This document shows, one piece after another, positions 31,967-40,009 of a DNA stretch of 64,000 nt. The translations under genes and the position numbers were made by a program. The notes below the pieces were generated by a model. That model was not told where the DNA came from, ran no database searches, and saw only the letters and a list, made by a program, of their open reading frames with translations. Location: positions 434,001 to 498,000 of the forward strand of contig NZ_CP139487.1 in the NCBI RefSeq assembly GCF_034259205.1, given 5' to 3'. The DNA comes from Peredibacter starrii (GTDB lineage: Bacteria > Bdellovibrionota > Bacteriovoracia > Bacteriovoracales > Bacteriovoracaceae). How positions within the stretch are numbered: the first letter of the stretch is position 1; each line of letters opens with the position of its first letter.

Positions 31967-33595
31967 ATGATGTTTATGAAACGACTCGCTCTGGCCCTCG
32001 TTGCGCTCATGATTGCAACGTTTGCTCATGCCGGAGTGAATTTAAAGAATGGAAACTTTTACATTTCATACACGGACATTGTGGTTCCGGGCGGTGGTAA
32101 AAAATTGGAAATCACCCGTACCTACAACTCTAAATCAACAGAAGTCGGCTGGTTCGGTTTCGGTTGGGGTAGTGAATATGAAACTCGTCTTGAAGTTTCG
32201 GCCGATGGTTCAATCATTGTGCATGAACACGGATCAGGTGCGAAAACACGCTTTACTCCAAAGACAGAAGTTGATGCTGTAGCGGCCTCTACAAAAATCG
32301 TAAATGAGATGAAAAAGAAAACGGCCCTAACTGAAAAGGCGGCGGCCGATCTGGTTCAAAAACTTGCAACAAACGCTGAACTTCGTCACACATACGCAAT
32401 GAACTTTGGTGTTCAGGCAGCTGTGGCCCCAGGAACAGTTCTTTATTCAAATGACCGTGGTCCTCAAGAGCTTTCTGTAACGAAAGAAGGTTACCGTCGT
32501 TCTCACAGTGATGGTAAGCAAGACTTCTTCAATAACGAAGGTCAACTAGTGAAGATGGCGGACAAGTCTGGCTACTTCATTTCTTTCGCTTATAAGAACG
32601 GTAATCTTGATTCAATTAAAGATTCACAAGCTAAGCAAATTTTCTTCTCTTGGTACCCGGATGGAATGGTAAAAGAAATCTGGTCTGCTGGTGACAAGAA
32701 AACTCTTTATAAGTATCAGGACTCAGATCTTGTTTACTCAAAAGACATTGGTGAAAACGTTTATGAGTTTGGTTATGACAAGTCTCACAACCTTTCTTCA
32801 ATCAGCTATGCTGATAAAACAAAACTTTCTATCGGTTATGACCAGAAGACTTTCTTCGTAACAAGCGTAACTGATCGTAACGGTGAAAATACAAAGTACC
32901 AGTATGGTTCTGATCCTAAGAGACCAGATGATCACTACTGGACTGTAGTAACTAAGCCAGGCTTCGATGGTAAGCCAGTTGCTAACCGTTATGAATATGA
33001 AATTAAGGCGAAGACAGATGGCTCTCGTTATACATACCGTATTCTGACTGAGATCAACGGTATCAAGACTGACACTATCTATGGTGACAACTCACTTCCA
33101 ATCAAAATTGCTCGTGGTAATCACGTAACAAATTTTGAATACAATGCTCAAGGTCTTCTTACAAAGAAATCTTCTACAAAAGGTGACTTTGTTAACATCG
33201 AATACGATGACAAGATCAACAAGATCAAAAAAGTTGTGAACAACGAAGGTACGACTGATTTCGAATACGATCCAAAAGGGAACCTTGTTAAAGCTGCCAA
33301 TAACCAAGGTAAGACTGTGTTCCTTATTTACGATACGAAAGGCAAGATCTCTAAGATGGTTGATCAAGAGTCTGCAAGCTCACGTCGCGTACTTGCTTTC
33401 AAGTACAATGCTCTTGGTAAGCCGGTAGAAATCGAAATGGAAAAAGTCGGTAAAATCAATGTTGCTTACGATAACTATGGTGAGATCAAGAAAGTTGAAT
33501 CGAGTGCCGGTCACAAGATGGCCCTTCAGGTAACTCAGGCTTTCCAAAACTTACTAACTATCGTTAAGCCTGCTGGCGTAAATCTAAACATGTAA
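31967..33595 (+). CDS. Exported RHS/YD-repeat protein, short form
   Basis: A 542-residue exported protein (signal ending ATFAHA). It begins with the DUF6531-like start common to RHS proteins (DIVVPGGGKKLEITRTYNSKSTEVGWFGFGWGSEYETRL) and continues with about a dozen YD-type strands (FEYNAQGLLTKKSS, FEYDPKGNLVKAANNQG, LIYDTKGKISKMVD, FKYNALGKPVEIEM). It lacks the hyperconserved RHS core and any C-terminal toxin domain. The ATG follows AGGTGG, and two further in-frame ATGs lie within ten bases. It is 56 bases after tadB and 11 before a tiny secreted protein gene. Possibly a surface shell or pilus-associated protein. Confidence 0.85.
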   Translation: MMFMKRLALALVALMIATFAHAGVNLKNGNFYISYTDIVVPGGGKKLEITRTYNSKSTEVGWFGFGWGSEYETRLEVSADGSIIVHEHGSGAKTRFTPKTEVDAVAASTKIVNEMKKKTALTEKAAADLVQKLATNAELRHTYAMNFGVQAAVAPGTVLYSNDRGPQELSVTKEGYRRSHSDGKQDFFNNEGQLVKMADKSGYFISFAYKNGNLDSIKDSQAKQIFFSWYPDGMVKEIWSAGDKKTLYKYQDSDLVYSKDIGENVYEFGYDKSHNLSSISYADKTKLSIGYDQKTFFVTSVTDRNGENTKYQYGSDPKRPDDHYWTVVTKPGFDGKPVANRYEYEIKAKTDGSRYTYRILTEINGIKTDTIYGDNSLPIKIARGNHVTNFEYNAQGLLTKKSSTKGDFVNIEYDDKINKIKKVVNNEGTTDFEYDPKGNLVKAANNQGKTVFLIYDTKGKISKMVDQESASSRRVLAFKYNALGKPVEIEMEKVGKINVAYDNYGEIKKVESSAGHKMALQVTQAFQNLLTIVKPAGVNLNM

Positions 33596-33605
33596 GGAGA
33601 TCTTT

Positions 33606-33848
33606 ATGAAAATACTTTTCGCATTAATGATTGCCGTTTCTGCCTCTGCTTTCGCTAACAATGAGAAGGCCATGGTTGGTGAGAATGCCAGCCCTGAATA
33701 TAAAAACTGTCTTGGCGAAGACAAGTGTCCATCTCAGATGTGTCAGAACTCTTGTGCCATGATCAACCGTGCCCAGTTTAAAGAAGACAGAAGCACGGCA
33801 AGCTCTCAGCCTAAAAGGGGCGGTAAGAGCAAAGCTTCAGCCCAATAA
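33606..33848 (+). CDS. Small secreted protein A of a tandem trio (ends KASAQ)
   Basis: An 80-residue protein with a signal peptide (MKILFALMIAVSASAFA) leaving a mature peptide of about 63 residues with five Cys (NCLGEDKCPSQMCQNSCAM) and a basic tail ending SKASAQ. The start has AAGGAG upstream and lies 11 bases after the RHS gene, so the two are probably co-transcribed. The C-terminus matches the small protein at 34425 and resembles the one at 34079 (SSATAQ). The opening NEKAMVGENAS also resembles NEEQSELGETAT of 34079. Function unknown. Confidence 0.85.
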   Translation: MKILFALMIAVSASAFANNEKAMVGENASPEYKNCLGEDKCPSQMCQNSCAMINRAQFKEDRSTASSQPKRGGKSKASAQ

Positions 33849-33874
33849 TCTCGTTTAAAATCGATTTTGATAGG

Positions 33875-33900
33875 AAGGCCCCTCTTGAAGGGGCCTTTTT
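33875..33900 (+). terminator. Intrinsic terminator after small protein A
   Basis: AAGGCCCCT (33875-33883), loop CTTGA, AGGGGCCTT (33889-33897) and T run. It ends the RHS/small protein A transcript and isolates the sigma-54 promoter downstream. Confidence 0.93.
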
Positions 33901-33934
33901 ATTTCTGTTCAAATAGACCAGCAAATCGAACAAT

Positions 33935-33953
33935 CTGACTATTTCTTAGACAC
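33935..33953. promoter_or_regulatory. Degenerate copy of the GTGTCTA-N5-TAGACAC enhancer-like site
   Basis: CTGACTA (33935-33941), TTTCT, TAGACAC (33947-33953): the right half is exact and the left half matches in 5 of 7 positions. The centre lies 80 bp upstream of the -24 GG at 34023-34024. That is about one helical turn further than the 68-70 bp at the two perfect sites, so it keeps the same face of the helix. Confidence 0.55.
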
Positions 33954-34021
33954 TTTTTCGGCCCTGTCTGAACTTTTAACACCCTTTGAACACATTTCAG
34001 TGACTTGGCCCTATTAGGTGT

Positions 34022-34036
34022 TGGCACGCTGATTGC
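34022..34036 (+). promoter_or_regulatory. Sigma-54 promoter of small protein B
   Basis: TGGCACG-CTGA-TTGC is a perfect match to the -24/-12 consensus. The transcription start should be near 34048, leaving a leader of about 30 bases with the GGGGGAAG ribosome site. Confidence 0.9.
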
Positions 34037-34078
34037 TTCACTAGTTGGTACATAGATTCATTTCCTAGGGGGAAGTAT

Positions 34079-34279
34079 ATGAAACATCTATTAGCATTCG
34101 CACTGGTATTTACATTCTTAACTAGCCTCAGCTTCGCTAATGAAGAACAAAGCGAACTAGGTGAAACAGCAACAGACTGCCCGATGATGGCAGAACGTAA
34201 CGAGAGAAGTAATCCGAAAGCAAATACCGGCTCTCAAGAAGTTAAGGTTCAAACTAAATCTTCAGCTACAGCTCAGTAA
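34079..34279 (+). CDS. Small secreted protein B of a tandem trio (sigma-54 driven)
   Basis: A 66-residue precursor with a signal peptide ending SLSFA, giving a mature peptide of about 47 residues: acidic start NEEQSELGETAT, the motif DCPMMAERNERS, then a polar Lys/Ser/Thr tail ending SSATAQ. The CP-M-E-R-E core is shared with protein C (ECPAMNESREK) and the tail with A and C. It has a single Cys, which could dimerise or anchor it. A perfect sigma-54 promoter lies upstream. No family recognised; too small for structural prediction by eye. Confidence 0.85.
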   Translation: MKHLLAFALVFTFLTSLSFANEEQSELGETATDCPMMAERNERSNPKANTGSQEVKVQTKSSATAQ

Positions 34280-34295
34280 TCTTTTTATTTCCAGG

Positions 34296-34314
34296 GTGTC
34301 TACTTGTTAGACAC
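34296..34314. promoter_or_regulatory. Palindromic enhancer-like site GTGTCTA-N5-TAGACAC (second perfect copy)
   Basis: GTGTCTA, CTTGT, TAGACAC lies within a larger inverted repeat (CAGGGTGTCT 34292-34301 with AGACACCCTG 34309-34318). Its centre is 70 bp upstream of the -24 GG of the next sigma-54 promoter. It also could act as a terminator hairpin for protein B, but no T run follows it, and the match to the site at 6270 supports a protein-binding role. Confidence 0.65.
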
Positions 34315-34372
34315 CCTGAAAATCTTTACACAATCACCCTTCCAGAAATCACACATTTATCACTCTTAAAAC

Positions 34373-34387
34373 TGGCACGAGACTTGG
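34373..34387 (+). promoter_or_regulatory. Sigma-54 promoter of small protein C
   Basis: TGGCACG-AGAC-TTGG matches the -24 element exactly and the -12 element except for its last base (consensus TTGC). Transcription should start near 34399, and a GAGGGGG ribosome site follows before the ATG at 34425. Confidence 0.75.
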
Positions 34388-34424
34388 ATATTAAATTACA
34401 AATATCAAAACTCGAGGGGGTTTT

Positions 34425-34586
34425 ATGAAAGCACTTATTTTTATCGTTTGTATGTGTATCGTTTCAGTATCAATGGCAGCAGAAACAGAAACAGAATGTC
34501 CGGCGATGAATGAGAGCCGTGAGAAAATCGTTAAAACAGAAAAACCGAAGACCACTCAAAGCCGAAGCAAAGCATCAGCTCAGTAA
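34425..34586 (+). CDS. Small secreted protein C of a tandem trio (53 residues, sigma-54 driven)
   Basis: A short gene easily missed by length filters. ATG at 34425 follows GAGGGGGTTTT and the frame closes with TAA at 34584-34586. A signal peptide (KALIFIVCMCIVSVSMA) is followed by AETETECPAMNESREK and a basic tail ending SRSKASAQ. The core ECPAMNESREK parallels DCPMMAERNERS of protein B, and the last six residues SKASAQ are identical to protein A. It is flanked by its own sigma-54 promoter and terminator, which supports a real gene. Function unknown; secretion is expected. Confidence 0.85.
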   Translation: MKALIFIVCMCIVSVSMAAETETECPAMNESREKIVKTEKPKTTQSRSKASAQ

Positions 34587-34593
34587 AATAAGA

Positions 34594-34621
34594 AAGGCCC
34601 CGATTAATTGGGGCCTTTTTT
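34594..34621 (+). terminator. Intrinsic terminator after small protein C
   Basis: AAGGCCCC (34594-34601), eight-base loop, GGGGCCTT (34610-34617), then T to 34621. Its end overlaps the stop codon of the convergent gene at 34620. Confidence 0.92.
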
Positions 34622-34952
34622 AATGGTTCTTGATGAGAGCATCGAGCTCTTTCTTTTCTTGTTCAGTAATTCTCTCGGCCGGCTCTTCAATGAGGATCTT
34701 CTTCTGGGCCGCTAATTTTGACTTCACAGAATCCTTAACTTTTGGAACTGAATTATCAAAAAGCTTCTTAGAATAAGTTTCGGTTTTGTTCACTGAGCGA
34801 GAGAAAAAATCTTCCGTAGTGTTCTGAGCATATTGAGTTGCCGGTGAGATGACCCCGTAGATGTGGGCGAAAATCGGTTTATCTTTAATTTCAATCGATA
34901 GGAAAAGTAGGAATCCAAAAAGAAGACCTGTGATCTTCAGAGCAGTTTTCAT
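34620..34952 (-). CDS. Membrane-anchored protein of unknown function
   Basis: A 110-residue protein with one N-terminal membrane helix (ALKITGLLFGFLLFLSI) and a largely helical, charged C-terminal part (VPKVKDSVKSKLAAQKKILIEEPAERITEQEKKELDALIKN) outside the membrane. AAAGGT precedes the ATG. It follows the CheX-like gene by nine bases and is probably co-transcribed with the CheY/CheX pair, which hints at a signalling or structural role that the sequence does not specify. Confidence 0.8.
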   Translation of the reverse strand: MKTALKITGLLFGFLLFLSIEIKDKPIFAHIYGVISPATQYAQNTTEDFFSRSVNKTETYSKKLFDNSVPKVKDSVKSKLAAQKKILIEEPAERITEQEKKELDALIKNH

Positions 34953-34961
34953 TTAATACCT

Positions 34962-35408
34962 TTAGTTCAGTGCCGTGAGATTATATTCAATCAGAACGTT
35001 AAAAATTTGTTCTTCTAGTTCCAGGTCATACTTCTGAGTCAGAGCGCGAAGGGATGTATTGATCTCTTTAGCAATCATACTTAGCTTAGGCGACGATAGG
35101 TTTAGTTTGAAGTTACTTAGTTCGTCATCCAGAGTGATCTGGCGACCAATCAGGATGTTCATTGATTCCACAAACAAAGGAAGAATGTAGTTTCTTTCTG
35201 CTTGAGTCAGCTCATGTCCATCCAGGCAAAGGTAACATGTGATGCCACCACGGATTTCTCCGCTGATGTCAAACTGCACTCTTAAATTGTCTTTTGAGTA
35301 AATAGGGTTCAGATCCAGTTTATGGATCAGCCTTACGTTATGAAGGATCTTAATTTCTGAAATTCTTGCGAGCTCAATCGGTTTAGAAACGTCCATGTTT
35401 TCCGCCAA
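34962..35408 (-). CDS. CheX/CheC-like CheY phosphatase-type protein
   Basis: A 148-residue protein. Its middle, LPLFVESMNILIGRQITLDDELSNFKLNLSSPKLS, has the CheC/CheX hallmark E-x-x-N (ESMN) followed by an I-G segment and the later S-S-P strand. In CheX these Glu and Asn residues dephosphorylate CheY-P. The surrounding strand ISGEIRGGITCYLCLDG also fits the fold. It lies six bases after the CheY-like gene, the expected partner. Moderate confidence, since the sequence is divergent. Confidence 0.7.
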   Translation of the reverse strand: MAENMDVSKPIELARISEIKILHNVRLIHKLDLNPIYSKDNLRVQFDISGEIRGGITCYLCLDGHELTQAERNYILPLFVESMNILIGRQITLDDELSNFKLNLSSPKLSMIAKEINTSLRALTQKYDLELEEQIFNVLIEYNLTALN

Positions 35409-35414
35409 TGTTTT

Positions 35415-35795
35415 TTAATCTTGCGTAATAATTTTTTCCAGTGAGTCTATGAGTTGCTGCTTTTGAATAGGTTTTGCAATGAAGTCACTTGCCCCGGCAC
35501 CGATCGCCTCAAGCACAATGTGCTCTTGAGATAGCGAAGAAACCACAATCACTGAAATGTCTTCATAACTCTTAGTGATTCTTTCAGTGAGTTCAATGCC
35601 ACTTACTTCCGGCATCACGATATCAGTAATAACGATGTTTGGCTTCTTGCTCTTGATGACTTGCAGTGCCGCTTCGGCGCCATTGGCCTCACCCACAATT
35701 TCAATTCCTTCCTCGATAAGCATTCTTCTAATAATGCTGCGGGAGAAATCTGAATCATCAACGATAACTACTTTAATATCTGCTTTGTCACTCAT
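35415..35795 (-). CDS. CheY-like single-domain response regulator
   Basis: A 126-residue receiver domain. Acidic pair in VVIVDDSDFSRSII, phosphoacceptor Asp in IVITDIVMPEVSG, Ser switch in VIVVSSLSQ and Lys in FIAKPIQK are all present. No output domain, so it acts through protein contacts. The ATG at 35795 is chosen because the receiver begins there (MSDKADIKVVIVDD); the frame runs on upstream into the lon end but that part is not domain-like. The CheX-like gene follows directly, suggesting a dedicated phosphorylation/dephosphorylation pair. Confidence 0.92.
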   Translation of the reverse strand: MSDKADIKVVIVDDSDFSRSIIRRMLIEEGIEIVGEANGAEAALQVIKSKKPNIVITDIVMPEVSGIELTERITKSYEDISVIVVSSLSQEHIVLEAIGAGASDFIAKPIQKQQLIDSLEKIITQD

Positions 35796-35831
35796 GCAGA
35801 TTAGGATATCAAATTTAAGGAAGTTGAAAAG

Positions 35832-35858
35832 AAAAAGGGCCCTCAGAAGAGGGCCCTT
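35832..35858 (-). terminator. Intrinsic terminator after lon
   Basis: On the minus strand AAGGGCCCTC-TTCT-GAGGGCCCTT makes a ten-pair stem followed by T. It lies between the lon stop codon and the CheY-like gene, so the latter must have its own promoter or rely on read-through. Confidence 0.92.
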
Positions 35859-35862
35859 ATTT

Positions 35863-38298
35863 TTATGCGGCGACTTGGTCGTTTTTAGTACGGGGTTTGG
35901 TGGTCTTCTCGTCCTTACGTTTCGTCTGGTCAAGGTCTAGTTGACGATTCCAGTCTACTAAGGCGATCTCGAGCACTTCTTGAATGTTCTTCACCGGAAT
36001 AAAGTTAAGCTTCTTGCGGTATGCGGCCGGGATCTCCAGTACATCTTTTTGGTTTTTCCAAGGGATGATTACTGTTTCAATTCCCGCTCTCATGGCCGCA
36101 AGAGCTTTCTCTTTAATACCACCTACTGGAAGTACCTTACCAGTAAGAGTGATTTCACCAGTCATCGCAATATCCTTACTGATGTAAGTGTTCGTGATAA
36201 GCGATGTGATTACTGTTGCTAATGTAATACCTGCTGAAGGACCGTCTTTAGGGATGGCACCTGCTGGCAAGTGGATATGAATTTCGTTCTCTTCAAAGAA
36301 CTTATCTTCAATTCCCAGTTCAGCTGCGTGGCTACGGATGAAACCCATTGCTGCGTGCGCTGATTCTTTCATGACGTCACCAAGTTGACCTGTCAGCGTG
36401 ATACCGCGACCTTTCATCTTAGTTGCTTCGATGTGAAGAATTTCACCACCACCGGCCGTCCAGGCAAGACCTGTAGCAACACCCACTTCATCGTACTCGT
36501 TTGAGTCTTCGTGAGAGTAGATTGCCGGTCCAAGTAGTTCTTCAACCGTAGCAGAAAGAATGTGCGTTTTGTCGCCATGGCCAGAAGCGATCTTCTTTGC
36601 CACTTTTCTACAAAGAGCACCTACTTGTCTCTCTAGGTTACGAAGGCCCGCTTCACGAGTGTAACCTGAGATGACAAATTCAACACCTTCATCATGGAAC
36701 TCAATGTGTTCGTCAGTGATTCCATGCTCATCCATTTGTTTTGGAATGAGGTATTTTTTAGAAATTTGTACTTTTTCTTCCTGACTGTAACCAGCAAGGT
36801 TAATCACTTCCATACGGTCACGAAGTGGACCTGGGATTTGATCAAGCATGTTGGCAGTTGCAATGAACATGATCTTAGAAAGGTCATAGTTCATGTTCAG
36901 GTAGTTATCTCTGAACGTAAAGTTCTGCTCTGGATCCAATACTTCAAGTAGTGCTGAAGATGGATCACCTTTGAAATCAGAACCAAGCTTATCGATCTCA
37001 TCGAGAAGGATAATAGGGTTTGTTGTTTTACATTGCTTCATGGCCTGGATGAAACGACCTGGCATTGCACCTACGTATGTACGACGGTGACCACGGATTT
37101 CTGATTCATCTTTTACACCACCAAGAGCGATTCTTACGAACTCACGTCCTGTTGCTTTGGCAATTGATTTACCAAGAGAAGTTTTACCAACACCTGGAGG
37201 ACCAGAGAAACAAAGGATAGGTCCTTTGGCCTTGGCTCCTTTAAGTGAACGAACTGCAAGGTATTCAAGAATACGTTCTTTAACTTTTTCCAGATCAAAG
37301 TGATCTTCATCGAGTACGTCTTTTGCGTATTGAAGATCTGTCACTTCTTTTGATTCTTCAGACCATGGAATATCGCATACCCATTCAAGGTAAGAGCGAA
37401 GAATACTTGCCTCAGAAGAATCCGGGTGCATTCTTTCTAAGCGACCAAGTTGCTTAAGCGCTTCTTTCTCAGCATCTGCTGGAAGTGCTTTTGCCGTAAG
37501 TTTTTCGCGGATCTCCGCAAACTCATCGTTCTTATCGCCGTTCTCATCATTAAGTTCTTGTTTCATGGCCTTGATCTGCTCGCGTAGGAAGAACTCTTTT
37601 TGGTTCTTGGCAAGATCATCTTTATTATTGGCCTTAAGCTTCGCTTGTTGAACCAGAACATCCAGTTCGTTTACCAGAACTTGATTGATGTGGCCCAAAC
37701 GCTCAACCGGATCAAGGATCTCTAAAACTTTTTGAGCTTCAGATACTTTTAGATTTAGGTTAGAAGCGACCAGATCAGCAAGGCGGCCTGGATCCTGGAT
37801 ATCTTCAAGCACCATCAGAATGTCTGGTGAAAGAACTTTTCCAAGAGAAATAACTTTTTCCAGATTTTCTTTTACTGTACGAGCAAGAGCTTCAATCGTC
37901 GCCGGTGCAGCAGTTACTTGTTGAGTTTCTACTTTCTCAACTTTCACTTGATAGAAAGGTTCTGTGCCAACGAACTCTTTGATACGAGCTTTTGCCAGAC
38001 CCTGAATTAAGATTTTAATTCTACCATCGGGTAGTTTGCGCATACGCATGATCATCGCCACTGTTCCCATCTCATAAATCTCAGATGGTGAAGGTGTCTC
38101 GGCAGTGATGTCTTTCTGAGAAGAAAGTAGGATCAGCCTGTCTGTGTTATTCAGAGATTCTTCTACTGCTTTAATAGAAGTCTCACGACCCACAAACAAA
38201 GGCAGGATCATAAAAGGGTATACCACAAGATCGCGAACCGGCAGGAGAGGGAGCGTTTCCTTGAATTCAATTGCTTCGCCCTCATAATTCGTTACCAT
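35863..38298 (-). CDS. lon: ATP-dependent Lon protease
   Basis: An 811-residue Lon of bacterial LonA type that degrades misfolded and regulatory proteins. Order: N-terminal LON substrate-binding domain ([24 protein letters not shown]), coiled middle, AAA+ module with Walker [10 protein letters not shown] and Walker [13 protein letters not shown], then the Ser-Lys protease domain ([13 protein letters not shown] with Ser at about 688 and [14 protein letters not shown] with the Lys at about 731). A C-terminal basic tail ([15 protein letters not shown]) is slightly longer than usual. AGAGGAG precedes the ATG. Divergent from glmU. Confidence 0.99.
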   Translation of the reverse strand: MVTNYEGEAIEFKETLPLLPVRDLVVYPFMILPLFVGRETSIKAVEESLNNTDRLILLSSQKDITAETPSPSEIYEMGTVAMIMRMRKLPDGRIKILIQGLAKARIKEFVGTEPFYQVKVEKVETQQVTAAPATIEALARTVKENLEKVISLGKVLSPDILMVLEDIQDPGRLADLVASNLNLKVSEAQKVLEILDPVERLGHINQVLVNELDVLVQQAKLKANNKDDLAKNQKEFFLREQIKAMKQELNDENGDKNDEFAEIREKLTAKALPADAEKEALKQLGRLERMHPDSSEASILRSYLEWVCDIPWSEESKEVTDLQYAKDVLDEDHFDLEKVKERILEYLAVRSLKGAKAKGPILCFSGPPGVGKTSLGKSIAKATGREFVRIALGGVKDESEIRGHRRTYVGAMPGRFIQAMKQCKTTNPIILLDEIDKLGSDFKGDPSSALLEVLDPEQNFTFRDNYLNMNYDLSKIMFIATANMLDQIPGPLRDRMEVINLAGYSQEEKVQISKKYLIPKQMDEHGITDEHIEFHDEGVEFVISGYTREAGLRNLERQVGALCRKVAKKIASGHGDKTHILSATVEELLGPAIYSHEDSNEYDEVGVATGLAWTAGGGEILHIEATKMKGRGITLTGQLGDVMKESAHAAMGFIRSHAAELGIEDKFFEENEIHIHLPAGAIPKDGPSAGITLATVITSLITNTYISKDIAMTGEITLTGKVLPVGGIKEKALAAMRAGIETVIIPWKNQKDVLEIPAAYRKKLNFIPVKNIQEVLEIALVDWNRQLDLDQTKRKDEKTTKPRTKNDQVAA

Positions 38299-38518
38299 AC
38301 ATTGTCTCCTCTAGCGTATGTCTCTTCCGTGAACATTTACAAAAGCCAAATCGGGATAATTAAAGGGGCGCTTTAAAGAAATTTGCGCTAAAATGAAGAA
38401 ATATTTATAAAGAAAATTCAAATGTTACGGCTTAAATTACTAAGGTTCTCATAGCTAATTCGTTTAAATTTTCATGATATTCATTACTTATTTTTTTTGA
38501 TCAAAAAGGTATGTTTTT

Positions 38519-39925
38519 ATGAGCGACTCAATCGGTATAGTAATCCTTGCAGCTGGTAAGGGTACCAGGATGAAAATTGAGACCCCAAAGGCCCTGGCAA
38601 AAACTGCGGGTAGGCCCCTTTTGGAATATGTGGTCGATGCTGCTCTTAATTTTGCCTCTCATTCCTCTCTGAAAGCAGAGATTGGATTGGTAGTAGGTCA
38701 CAAGAAAGAATTACTAGAGGAATGGCTAAGTACTCACAGTCAAAAACAATTTCTAAAAACCGCCTGGCAGAAAGAGCAAAACGGAACTGCTGACGCTCTG
38801 AAATCTTGCTTCCACGATCAACCTCATTTTTGGGACTACACTTACACATTAGTTGCATGTGCAGATACTCCGCTCTTAGAAGAAGCAGAATTCAACAAAC
38901 TTTTTGAAGTACTAAAGGCCGATCCAAAATTAGTAGGAGTGGCCGCTACATTCGAGGCACATGATCCAACCGGTCTCGGAAGAATTGTTCACGGCAAGAA
39001 TGGCTTTCAGATCGTTGAAGAGAAAGATGCCTCTCCTGAACAAAGAAAAATCACAGAGGTAAATTCTGGTGTTTATATTCTTAAAACGTCACACGTTAAA
39101 GAAGTGCTAGGAACAATTTCGAATAACAATAAATCTGGTGAATTCTATCTCACTGATTTATTCCAAGATAAATATTCTGTGAAGCCCGTGAAGTTTCCCT
39201 CGGAAGTTCCATTTTTGGGAATCAATACGCTTGAACAGCTTGCCGAAGTAACGAAACTTTTCAGAGCTAAAAAGCTTAAAAAGCTTTTTACGGAGGGGGT
39301 TGAGTTTTTGAATCCCGATTCAGTTCATATCGATGATGCCGTCACGATTGGTGTTGGCTCGATTATTTATCCAGGAGTGACTCTTCTGGGGAATACTAAA
39401 ATTGGTAATGGGGTAGTGGTTGAAACTGGCTCATTTATCCGAGACAGTATTGTTCACGATGGGGCAGAAATTCTTGCTCATAGCTATCTCGAGGGCGCTT
39501 TGGTACACAAAGATGCAACCATTGGTCCTATGGCCCGTCTTCGCCAAGGTGCTGACATTGGTCCAGAGGCCAAGATAGGAAACTTCGTTGAAGTTAAAAA
39601 ATCAAAACTTGATAAAGGTGTGAAGGTCTCTCACTTAAGTTACGTGGGCGATGCTGAGATTGGCGAGAACACAAACATTGGTTGTGGTTTCATCAGCTGT
39701 AACTATGATGGGGCCAATAAGCACAAGACTAAAATCGGTAAGAATTCATTCATCGGCTCTGATGTTCAGATGATTGCTCCGATTGAAATCGGCAATGACG
39801 CATTCGTAGCAGCAGGGTCAACTATCAGTAAAAGTGTCCCTGACGGCGCCTTTGCTATAACCCGAGCACAACAGGTCACTAAAGAAGGGGCCGCCAAGCG
39901 ATTCATCAAGACGAAAAAGTCCTAA
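38519..39925 (+). CDS. glmU: Bifunctional GlmU (UDP-GlcNAc pyrophosphorylase / GlcN-1-P acetyltransferase)
   Basis: A 468-residue GlmU that makes UDP-GlcNAc for peptidoglycan and lipopolysaccharide. The N-terminal uridyltransferase has VILAAGKGTRMKIETPKALAKTAGRPLLEYV, EQNGTADAL and ACADTPLL. The C-terminal left-handed beta-helix shows many hexapeptides (GVGSIIYPGVTLLGNTKIG, GPMARLRQGADIGPEAKIG, NYDGANKHKTKIG). glmS follows 84 bases downstream, so the two consecutive steps of amino-sugar synthesis are linked. The 220 bases between lon and glmU hold divergent promoters that I cannot assign. Confidence 0.97.
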   Translation: MSDSIGIVILAAGKGTRMKIETPKALAKTAGRPLLEYVVDAALNFASHSSLKAEIGLVVGHKKELLEEWLSTHSQKQFLKTAWQKEQNGTADALKSCFHDQPHFWDYTYTLVACADTPLLEEAEFNKLFEVLKADPKLVGVAATFEAHDPTGLGRIVHGKNGFQIVEEKDASPEQRKITEVNSGVYILKTSHVKEVLGTISNNNKSGEFYLTDLFQDKYSVKPVKFPSEVPFLGINTLEQLAEVTKLFRAKKLKKLFTEGVEFLNPDSVHIDDAVTIGVGSIIYPGVTLLGNTKIGNGVVVETGSFIRDSIVHDGAEILAHSYLEGALVHKDATIGPMARLRQGADIGPEAKIGNFVEVKKSKLDKGVKVSHLSYVGDAEIGENTNIGCGFISCNYDGANKHKTKIGKNSFIGSDVQMIAPIEIGNDAFVAAGSTISKSVPDGAFAITRAQQVTKEGAAKRFIKTKKS

Positions 39926-40009
39926 GGAACCACGCGTTAAACTAGTAAGATCCCCTCTGAAATGTTAGATTGTAGCCCTTAAGTTTCACTCTAATATTTC
40001 GGAGATTTT

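Noticed and set aside
34292-34318. Simple terminator for small protein B
   Set aside because: The 10-bp hairpin has no T run and its core equals the enhancer-like palindrome at 6270-6288 with the same distance to a sigma-54 promoter, so a regulatory site explains it better. A dual role remains possible.
39926-40009. glmS ribozyme/riboswitch before glmS
   Set aside because: The 84-base gap is too short and shows no pseudoknot-forming segments.
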